From: Firm-04 sp045591925
GTDB taxonomy: Bacteria > Bacillota > Clostridia > Oscillospirales > Ruminococcaceae
DNA length: 64,000 bases
Assembly (NCBI GenBank): GCA_045591925.1
Contig: JAZNTW010000001.1
Location: 1 to 64,000 of the forward strand
Direction of reading: 5' to 3'
Under the pieces are notes generated by a model. That model searched no databases. It was given only the letters and a program-made list of their open reading frames with translations, and was not told the DNA's origin. Below, piece after piece: positions 1 through 6,179 of the stretch. The translations under genes and the position numbers were made by a program. How positions within the stretch are numbered: the stretch's first letter is position 1; every line of letters begins with the position of its first letter.

Positions 1-138
1 CAGTCAGATTTTTCGTCAGAATGTATAGAAATGACGCCGCTGGGCTGACGCCCAGCAAGGAATTTCTGTGCAAGATGGCGGAAAATATGCAAGTAGATGT
101 GCCGCCAAGCCGTAAGGCGGACTTTGCGCGGTGTTGCC
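1..138 (-). mobile_element. MITE-like repeat copy 1 (cut by the window edge)
   Basis: Matches the reverse complement of the ~175-bp element found in full at 42885, 52003 and 61596. One terminal repeat (ending GCGCGGTGTTGCC) is present at 126-138; the other end lies before base 1. It keeps the internal hairpin with GCTGGGC/GCCCAGC arms and the CCGCC/GGCGG hairpin. It has no transposase gene, so it would need help in trans to move. It lies just downstream of the small minus-strand gene at 153-473. Confidence 0.85.
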
Positions 139-152
139 TTATGTCTAGGGGC

Positions 153-473
153 TCACTGCATACGCGAGCCGGCTGCCGGATAAAAATCCTCATCCTCAAT
201 ACGGCCGAACTGCCATGCGTGCGAACGGCTTTGCCGTGTTGCAGCACCGCCGACCGGTAAATCGCATACGAGATGCAGCGTCGGGTCCATTTCGCAAAGT
301 TCTCCGACGCTCAGGATGATTGCATCCTCCTCGGTGTGCGCCGCGCCGCAGGTGAATTCCCAAGTATTGTCATTGAAATGATGACAAACGACCGTGATAT
401 CGCCGCCCTCCAGTACGTGCGTACAAGTCAGGACGAGCAGCTCCGGGCGTTCGCTGAACGGATAATGTGCCAT
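153..473 (-). CDS. Small hypothetical protein, about 106 residues
   Basis: Acidic soluble protein with no signal peptide or membrane segment. I chose the ATG at 473 because GGAGG sits 7 bases upstream on the minus strand; a TTG at 491 would add six residues but places that ribosome site inside the gene. The N-terminal half has a run around CTHVLEGGDITVVCHHF followed by WEFTCG and a conserved-looking ILSVGELCEMDPTLHLVCDLP segment. This loosely resembles the DUF2185/Imm33 style of small protein, but I cannot confirm the family. It has its own promoter at 506-534 and ends beside a mobile-repeat copy. Function unknown. Confidence 0.7.
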   Translation of the reverse strand: MAHYPFSERPELLVLTCTHVLEGGDITVVCHHFNDNTWEFTCGAAHTEEDAIILSVGELCEMDPTLHLVCDLPVGGAATRQSRSHAWQFGRIEDEDFYPAAGSRMQ

Positions 474-505
474 GAATGCGCCTCCAATCAAATTGATATA
501 CTATT

Positions 506-534
506 ATCATACAGGAAAACCACCAAAAAATCAA
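506..534 (-). promoter_or_regulatory. Sigma-A promoter for the 153-473 gene
   Basis: Read on the minus strand: TTGATT (534-529), a 17-base spacer, then TATGAT (511-506), about 30 bases before the ribosome site. Confidence 0.6.
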
Positions 535-660
535 GCCGAAATATGATAAATCGGTGAAAATTGAAAAGAATTACAGTGCAAACCGGAAAAATCCGTTCGC
601 AAAGACCGAATTTCGCCTGATACCAAGAAAAATGCAAACGCCATTTTGTAAGAAAGAAGC

Positions 661-684
661 TGTTAAATGTAACCAAAATGTAAC
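661..684 (+). promoter_or_regulatory. Direct TGTAAC repeat, 11-bp period
   Basis: TGTAAC occurs at 668-673 and 679-684, one 11-bp period apart, inside an AT-rich gene-free stretch (about 535-805) that otherwise shows nothing. An 11-bp direct repeat is the usual layout for OmpR/PhoB-family response regulators. A similar arrangement lies at 57215-57254. The regulator is not identified. Confidence 0.35.
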
Positions 685-805
685 AAAATCGAAAAAAACA
701 ATAAAAAATCAAAATCAAATCGAAAAAAGTATCCAAATACAAAGCAAATAACCTTGCGCATTGCAGACACTATGAACAAATAAGGTGACGAATTGATGAT
801 TTGCA

Positions 806-834
806 TTGACTTTTCGGGCGATTTCGTGTATATT
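806..834 (+). promoter_or_regulatory. Sigma-A promoter of the sugar ABC operon
   Basis: TTGACT (806-811), a 17-base spacer and TATATT (829-834). It predicts a start near 841 and a leader of about 218 bases before the binding-protein gene. Confidence 0.7.
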
Positions 835-840
835 ACAAGT

Positions 841-1058
841 ATGAAAACGAGGAAGTGCGCGAGGATTTCCGACGGAAGCCTGACACCAGAAGAGATCGAA
901 ACACGCGACCTTGTTTACAGGAAGCAAGCTCGATATAGAGAGCCGTACTTCCGCGCTGCGCAAAACGCAGCAGAATCACACCCGTTTAAACGGGTATATA
1001 TTTTCTGGCGCTGCGAACGCAGCAAATATTCGCAGCAAAATGAAGGAGGAAACTTACA
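841..1058 (+). promoter_or_regulatory. Long structured leader of the ABC operon
   Basis: The predicted 5' leader holds three short inverted repeats in its last 110 bases: CTGCG..CGCAG near 956-970, the perfect 16-bp palindrome ACCCGTTTAAACGGGT at 980-995, and GCTGCG..CGCAGC near 1010-1023. AAGGAGG at 1043-1049 is the ribosome site. The palindrome could be a repressor operator or an RNA hairpin; it matches no riboswitch class I know. Confidence 0.4.
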
Positions 1059-2507
1059 ATGAACAAGCTTAAAAAGTCCCTTGCTCTGATTGCTACTCTG
1101 GCAATCGCTTCCACTGCTTTCTACGCATGTGGCGAAGACAGCAGCTCTACCGCTGACAGCAGCAGCTCTGAGGCATCTTCTTCCGAGGCTTCTTCCGAGG
1201 AGTCTTCTGAGGCTTCTTCCGAGGAGTCTTCTGAGGAGTCTTCCGAGGAGTCTTCCGAGGCAGCTGTTGAGAACAAGGTTCCGGAGACTGGCGATAAGCT
1301 CTCCATTCTCTGCTGGACTGGCGACGACGTCGAGAAGATGATCGAGAACTTCACCGCTAACACCGATTACACTGCTGAGCAGGTTGAGTATGTTAACGTT
1401 GGTTCTAAGGGTCAGGAAGCTCGTGAGCAGTATGCAAACTACTTCGCTGGCGATGAGGACGTTGACCTGTTCGTTCTCGAAGCAGACTGGATTCTGGACT
1501 ACATCAACAACGATGAGTACACTGCACCGCTGTCTGACCTCGGTTTCACCGACGCTGACTTCGACGGCTGCTATGATTACACCGTTTCTGTTGGTACTGA
1601 TAACAATGGCGTTCTGAAGGCTGCTTCCTGGCAGGCAACTCCGGGCGGCTATGTTTACAGAACCGACCTCGCTGAGCAGTACCTTGGCGCAAAGACTCCG
1701 GAAGAAATGCAGGCGTTCGTTAAGGACTGGGATACCTTCACTGCAACCGCTAAGAAGCTGCAGGATGACGGTCACAAGATTGCTATGGCTGATACCCTTG
1801 CTGGTATGTGGCAGGTATGGCAGTACAACCGCGATAACGCATGGTTGGATGCTGAAAACAAGCTCATCGTTGACGACTACTGCAAGACCTACGCAGAGCT
1901 CGCAAAAGAGTACTACACCAACGGCTATGTAACCAAGGAAGATGCATGGTCTGATGGTTGGTACCAGATCGGTCAGGATGACTCCACCATGGGTTACTTC
2001 TTCTGCACATGGTGCCTCGGTGCAGGTTCTATGCTCTCCAACGCTGAGGGCGGCGAAAATGGTCCGACCTTCGGTAAGTACAACATCACTGCTGGTCCTT
2101 CTGGCTGGGCATGGGGCGGCTCTTGGCTGGCTCTGTCTCCGAAGGCTGACAACGGTACCATCGCTCGCGATTTCGTGAAGTACTTCACCGTTGATGCTGC
2201 AACTGCAAAGGATTACGCTCTGTTTAAGTCCGAGTTCGTTAACAATCCTGATGTTATGAAGGAAATCGTTGACGAGGGCTCCAACAAGAACGATCTCCTC
2301 GGCGGTCAGGATCAGTTCTCCATTCTGTACGAGTCTGCTGCAACCATCGATATGGATGGCAAGATCACAGCATTTGACTCCCAGATCAAGGACGCATTCA
2401 ACACTGCTGTTACCAAGTATGCTAAGGGCGAAATCGCATCCTACGATGAGATGATCACCGAGTTCAAGACGAATGCTGCAAAGATCGAGGGTATCACCGT
2501 CGAGTAA
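1059..2507 (+). CDS. ABC transporter sugar-binding lipoprotein
   Basis: 482-residue extracellular solute-binding protein (MalE/UgpB-like family 1). A signal peptide runs to about residue 23 with Cys24 in a loose lipobox (AFYAC), so it should be lipid-anchored outside the membrane. Residues about 25-70 form a low-complexity Ser/Glu linker of repeated SSE units. The mature domain follows with many Trp and Tyr residues (for example W144, the WQVWQYN stretch, GWAWGGSW) suited to stacking on sugar rings. It heads an operon with two permeases and is separated from them by a strong hairpin at 2574-2618, a common way to keep binding-protein mRNA in excess. The substrate, probably an oligosaccharide from plant fibre, is inferred from context only. 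Confidence 0.9.
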   Translation: MNKLKKSLALIATLAIASTAFYACGEDSSSTADSSSSEASSSEASSEESSEASSEESSEESSEESSEAAVENKVPETGDKLSILCWTGDDVEKMIENFTANTDYTAEQVEYVNVGSKGQEAREQYANYFAGDEDVDLFVLEADWILDYINNDEYTAPLSDLGFTDADFDGCYDYTVSVGTDNNGVLKAASWQATPGGYVYRTDLAEQYLGAKTPEEMQAFVKDWDTFTATAKKLQDDGHKIAMADTLAGMWQVWQYNRDNAWLDAENKLIVDDYCKTYAELAKEYYTNGYVTKEDAWSDGWYQIGQDDSTMGYFFCTWCLGAGSMLSNAEGGENGPTFGKYNITAGPSGWAWGGSWLALSPKADNGTIARDFVKYFTVDAATAKDYALFKSEFVNNPDVMKEIVDEGSNKNDLLGGQDQFSILYESAATIDMDGKITAFDSQIKDAFNTAVTKYAKGEIASYDEMITEFKTNAAKIEGITVE

Positions 2508-2573
2508 TTCGTACACTCAACATTCAGACATTTCCACAGATAAGTTCGAATATGCCTGATAAATAGCATAACC

Positions 2574-2618
2574 GAATATTTGCCTATTGGGCCGAATTGC
2601 GCCCAATAGGCGAATATT
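2574..2618 (+). terminator. Intercistronic hairpin between binding protein and permease
   Basis: GCCTATTGGGC (2582-2592) pairs perfectly with GCCCAATAGGC (2601-2611), extended by AATATT arms to about 18 bp, followed by TTTTAT. It probably acts as a partial terminator or mRNA stabiliser rather than a complete stop, because the permease gene begins only 50 bases later with no clear promoter. Confidence 0.7.
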
Positions 2619-2668
2619 TTATCTGTCTCTGGAATTTTTACTAATTTTTTCTTGAAAGGGTGTGCTGA

Positions 2669-3694
2669 ATGGCTACAGCTGCACAAAGACGGATTAAGTC
2701 CGTCAGCTACGCAAAGTATGGCTACATCTTTATTCTGCCATTCTTTGTTGTATATTTTATTTTTAGTTTTTGGCCGCTGATCCAGACGTTTGTTCTGGCA
2801 TTCAGCGAAAATGGTTCCAGAACGCCGGAGTTGATTGGCTTTGATAACTTCAAAACCATTCTCGCCAAACCTGCCGAGAATGATTTTAAAGCTATGGGTA
2901 TTCACAATAGCTTCTGGAATGGAATGAAAAATACGCTCATTATCTGGTTCGGAAACTTCCTGCCGCAGATTGCTTTGTCTCTCCTGCTCGCAGTCTGGTT
3001 TACCGATCTGCGCGTCAAGATGCCCGGCAAGGGATTCTTTAAGGTTGTTATGTATATGCCGAACATCATTACGGCTGCGTCTGTTGCAGGTCTGTTCCTT
3101 TCCCTGTTCGGCGATTCCTCTTACAGTGTTATCAACACGCTGCTGCGAAGCGGTGAAGGTGAAGAAGCATTAAAGCTGATCTCTGGCTGCTGGTCTTCCC
3201 GTATCTTAGTTATGTTTATTCAGGTCTGGATGTGGTTCGGCAACACCATGATCATGCTGATGTCTGGTATTCAGGGTATCAACGAATCCCTGTTCGAGGC
3301 TGCTGAGATCGACGGTGCGAACGCGACGCAGACTTTCTGGCGCATTACGTTCCCACTCCTCAAGACCATTATGGTCTATACGCTGCTGACCTCCATGATC
3401 GGTGGTCTCCAGATGTTCGATATCCCGTATATGCTCCATACTGGTATGGTCGTCAACGATTACATCAAGACGGTTGCTGTCTTTATCTATGAGATGTTCC
3501 ATAATAACTTTGCGAAGCCTTCGTTCGGATATTCCGGTGCTGCATCTGTTATTCTGTTTGTCATTACCTCGATTCTTGGCGCACTCGTATTCTACGTTCA
3601 GCGCGACAAGGACGCAATCGAGCGTAAAAAGAAGCAGAAGCAGGCTGCAAAGGAATGGAAGCGTAAGCAGAAAGGAGGCGGATTCAGCATATGA
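2669..3694 (+). CDS. Sugar ABC transporter permease, MalF/UgpA type
   Basis: 341-residue inner-membrane permease with about six hydrophobic segments; the first follows a short basic N-terminus (AAQRRIKSVSYAKYGYIFILP). The cytoplasmic EAA loop that contacts the ATPase is visible as EAAEIDGANATQTFWRITFP around residues 210-230. The C-terminus is very basic (many Lys/Arg/Gln). The 3' end overlaps the next permease by 4 bases (ATGA), so the two are translationally coupled. Family assignment is secure; substrate is not. Confidence 0.92.
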   Translation: MATAAQRRIKSVSYAKYGYIFILPFFVVYFIFSFWPLIQTFVLAFSENGSRTPELIGFDNFKTILAKPAENDFKAMGIHNSFWNGMKNTLIIWFGNFLPQIALSLLLAVWFTDLRVKMPGKGFFKVVMYMPNIITAASVAGLFLSLFGDSSYSVINTLLRSGEGEEALKLISGCWSSRILVMFIQVWMWFGNTMIMLMSGIQGINESLFEAAEIDGANATQTFWRITFPLLKTIMVYTLLTSMIGGLQMFDIPYMLHTGMVVNDYIKTVAVFIYEMFHNNFAKPSFGYSGAASVILFVITSILGALVFYVQRDKDAIERKKKQKQAAKEWKRKQKGGGFSI

Positions 3695-4587
3695 GTAAGG
3701 TTACTTATGCATCCGATAAGGGCGGATATCAGACTCGTGTTTTGATGAAGTCTATCCTGATTTATATTGTACTGATCCTTTTGACGCTGATCTGTCTGGT
3801 TCCGATTTGGATTTTGCTTGTCAACGCAACGCGTGAGCATAATGAAATTATCAGCAAATTTTCGATTTCTTCTCTGATTCCGGGTTCTCATCTGTTTGAG
3901 AATATCAAGACGCTTAGAACGAATTCGCTTTATAAGTTCTTCTCGCCGCTGCTTGGCTTGAAGAACTCGCTGATCGTTGCAGGCTGCTGCTGTGCCTTGA
4001 CAGTTTTCTTCTCCGGTATGACTGCTTATGGTCTGGTTGTTTACGATTTCAAGCTGAAAGGTCCGGCTTTCGTATTCATCCTTGCTGTTATGATGGTTCC
4101 GACGCAGGTTACTGCCGTTGGTTTCATGAGAATGCTCATTCAGATGAAGCTGCTCGATAGCTACATTCCGTTGATTATTCCCTCCATCGCAGCGCCGGCA
4201 ATCGTATTCTTTATGCGACAATATATGCTGTCCTCGTTCCCGCTTGATATCATCGAAGCGGCTCGTATCGACGGTTCCAATGAATTCCGTACCTTCCTGA
4301 CAATCTCCATTCCGATGATGAAGCCGGCTTTCGCTGTTCAGGCGATCTTCGCGTTCATCCAGAAGTGGAACGATTACTATAACCAGTCCATCGTGCTTGT
4401 TTCTGGTAAGAGAGAACAGCTCACGATGCCGATGATGGTTCAGAAGGTTATCTCGATCGACCGAAATCCGGATTTCGGCGCAAACTACGCTGCAATCTTC
4501 CTTTCGATCATTCCGGTCGTTGTCGTTTATCTGGTACTTTCCAAGTTCATCATCGGCGGCGTTGCAGCCGGCGGTGTCAAGGAGTAA
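3691..4587 (+). CDS. Sugar ABC transporter permease, MalG/UgpE type
   Basis: 298-residue membrane permease, partner of the preceding gene. The EAA loop appears as EAARIDGSNEFRTFLTISIP near residues 190-210. It ends in the short Gly/Val-rich tail typical of MalG-type subunits. No ATP-binding subunit follows; a terminator at 4613-4643 closes the operon. Gram-positive oligosaccharide importers often borrow a shared MsmK-like ATPase encoded elsewhere, and that is the likely case here. Confidence 0.92.
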   Translation: MSKVTYASDKGGYQTRVLMKSILIYIVLILLTLICLVPIWILLVNATREHNEIISKFSISSLIPGSHLFENIKTLRTNSLYKFFSPLLGLKNSLIVAGCCCALTVFFSGMTAYGLVVYDFKLKGPAFVFILAVMMVPTQVTAVGFMRMLIQMKLLDSYIPLIIPSIAAPAIVFFMRQYMLSSFPLDIIEAARIDGSNEFRTFLTISIPMMKPAFAVQAIFAFIQKWNDYYNQSIVLVSGKREQLTMPMMVQKVISIDRNPDFGANYAAIFLSIIPVVVVYLVLSKFIIGGVAAGGVKE

Positions 4588-4612
4588 TCAGATTACACCT
4601 GTATTTACAAGC

Positions 4613-4643
4613 AAAGCACAGTGCCTCTTTGGTACTGTGCTTT
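4613..4643 (+). terminator. Terminator of the ABC operon
   Basis: AAAGCACAGT (4613-4622) and ACTGTGCTTT (4634-4643) form a 10-bp stem followed by CTTTATC. Confidence 0.8.
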
Positions 4644-4669
4644 CTTTATCATGTGAGATCGGAGGATAT

Positions 4670-5398
4670 ATGAGAGATTTTGCAGCCGCATTACAGGCGG
4701 CAGAGCGTGATTTGGGCGGCAAGGGCATCGGGACGCTCGGTGAAAAAACGCTGCACCTCGCACTCAAATATTATTTCGCCCCCGACCCCGAAATGCATGA
4801 GCGCCCAATCGGCAGATTCATCGCAGACGCTGTGACACAAGACGGCGTATTTGAGATTCAGACGCGCGGTTTGAGCAATCTGAAGCCAAAGCTCGACGCG
4901 TTCCTGCCGGTCTGTCCTGTGACGGTCGTGCATCCGGTCGCAGAGCCGAAATGGGTATGCCGCGTGGATGAATACGGCGAGGTACTTTCGCGCCGCAAGT
5001 CCCCCAAGCACGAATCGGTCTATACGGCAATGCGCGAAATCTACACCCTGCGTGATTATCTGCTCCTGCCGAATTTTCAGATTTGCATTTGCACGGTCGA
5101 ATTGACCGAATTCAGCGTGCAATCCGGCAAGCGAAAATGGCAAAAGCTCGACCGCGTCCCAACTGCGCTGCACAGTCTCAGGTATTTGCAGAGCATCGCA
5201 GATTACGCCGAATTGCTGCCCGATTCGCTCACGGAGCCGTTCACTGTGGAAATGCTTTCTGCCGCGATACACGCACCCGATATGCAGACGCGGATGCTGA
5301 TATCGCTGCTGAATCGTCTTGGCGTGATTCAAGAGGCAGGCAGAGCCAACCGCTGCAAGCTCTGGCGCAGATGTGACTCCGACATCATCGGGGGTTGA
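4670..5398 (+). CDS. Hypothetical protein, possible PD-(D/E)XK nuclease-like fold
   Basis: 242 residues from the ATG at 4670, which is preceded by GGAGG. An N-terminal GEKTLHLALK segment, then GRFIADAV about residue 45 and FEIQTRGLSNLKPKL about residue 56 give an E...D...E-x-Q spacing like the core of restriction-endonuclease-fold proteins, with Gln where Lys is usual. A conserved-looking SRRKSPK motif follows near 105, and the C-terminal third looks like a winged helix (MLISLLNRLGVIQEAGRANRCKLWR). These are readings by eye, not a family match. The last few codons and the stop appear to be read out of frame from the dpaA remnant, so the natural C-terminus may have been lost. Function unknown. 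Confidence 0.65.
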   Translation: MRDFAAALQAAERDLGGKGIGTLGEKTLHLALKYYFAPDPEMHERPIGRFIADAVTQDGVFEIQTRGLSNLKPKLDAFLPVCPVTVVHPVAEPKWVCRVDEYGEVLSRRKSPKHESVYTAMREIYTLRDYLLLPNFQICICTVELTEFSVQSGKRKWQKLDRVPTALHSLRYLQSIADYAELLPDSLTEPFTVEMLSAAIHAPDMQTRMLISLLNRLGVIQEAGRANRCKLWRRCDSDIIGG

Positions 5399-5540
5399 TT
5401 TTGAAGCCGCATCCGCGCTCGGCATTCAGGCGATCTGGGCGCTCTCGCTGCCGGGTAAAACGGCGCCTGTCTCAGCCGGTAAAATCGTTGCGCAAACAAT
5501 TCGTCAGATTCTCGACGAGGGAGGTGCAGCGAATGCCTGA
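5388..5540 (+). pseudogene. dpaA: 3' remnant of dpaA (dipicolinate synthase subunit A)
   Basis: In a frame different from the upstream gene, about 50 codons read GVDFEAASALGIQAIWALSL, then PGK.AP.SAG and a final TIRQILDE helix, ending at TGA 5538-5540. This is the expected C-terminus of SpoVFA/DpaA, including its LPG..AP..AG motif. The frame is closed by a stop at 5325-5327 and has no start, so the N-terminal dinucleotide-binding part (some 230 residues in the family) is missing. The 8-bp overlap with dpaB and the GAGGGAGGTG ribosome site inside it are kept. The simplest reading is a deletion that fused the 3' end of the upstream gene to the 3' end of dpaA. Confidence 0.7.
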
Positions 5541-6114
5541 TCTCCAAGGAATCCGGCTCGGATTTGCGGTCTGCGGCTCGTTCTGCAATGCCGACCAGGC
5601 GCTCCGGACTGCCGAAGCCTGTACCGCAGCAGGTGCAGCACTTCTCCCGATTGTCTCGGAGCATTTTGCCGGAATCAAAACAAGGTTTGGCGCGCCGGAA
5701 TCGTTTTTAGAGCCGCTTGCAGCACTAGGCGGCGGTAAACTGATTCAGTCGATTTGCGAAGCCGAACCAATCGGTCCCAAAAACATGACGGATGCACTTC
5801 TGGTTTGTCCATGCACGGGGAATCTGCTTGCAAAGCTCGCCGCCGGGATTACCGATAATACCGTGACAATGGCGGTCAAATCGCATCTGCGTGGCGGCAA
5901 GCCTGTGATTTTGTGTATCGCAACCAATGACGGTCTGGCGGCGTCTGCGCGCAATCTGGGCGACCTGCTGAACCGCCGTCACTACTATTTTGTGCCATTC
6001 GGGCAGGATAATCCCGAAAAAAAACCAACCTCGCTGATCGCGGATTTTACGCAAGCGCCGGAAACGGTTGCAGCAGCACTCCGCGGCATTCAGCTCCAAC
6101 CAATCTTGCTTTGA
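5533..6114 (+). CDS. dpaB: Dipicolinate synthase subunit B (flavoprotein)
   Basis: 193-residue flavoprotein-family protein, SpoVFB. It opens with LQGIRLGFAVCGSFC, has the PCTGNLLAKLAAGITDNTVT motif near residue 95 where the flavin pocket lies, then SHLRGGKPVILCIATNDGLA and a YYFVPFGQDNP stretch, all typical of DpaB. With DpaA it oxidises the HTPA-derived product to dipicolinic acid, the calcium-binding solute of the spore core. The start ATG at 5533 overlaps the dpaA stop and uses the ribosome site GAGGGAGGTG. Because dpaA is only a fragment here, the pair cannot work unless another dpaA exists in the genome. Confidence 0.88.
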   Translation: MPDLQGIRLGFAVCGSFCNADQALRTAEACTAAGAALLPIVSEHFAGIKTRFGAPESFLEPLAALGGGKLIQSICEAEPIGPKNMTDALLVCPCTGNLLAKLAAGITDNTVTMAVKSHLRGGKPVILCIATNDGLAASARNLGDLLNRRHYYFVPFGQDNPEKKPTSLIADFTQAPETVAAALRGIQLQPILL

Positions 6115-6124
6115 TAACAAAATC

Positions 6125-6161
6125 GCCGCGAAATCCGAAGCATCAACTTGGATTTCGCGGC
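6125..6161. terminator. Bidirectional terminator between dpaB and the esterase gene
   Basis: GCCGCGAAATCC (6125-6136) and GGATTTCGCGGC (6150-6161) make a 12-bp perfect stem between two convergent genes, followed by a short T-containing tail. Confidence 0.8.
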
Positions 6162-6179
6162 TTATTTCATATGCTACAA

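Noticed and set aside
915..2516. 533-codon minus-strand frame opposite the sugar-binding protein
   Set aside because: A shadow caused by the codon bias of the real gene; no ribosome site or recognisable domain.
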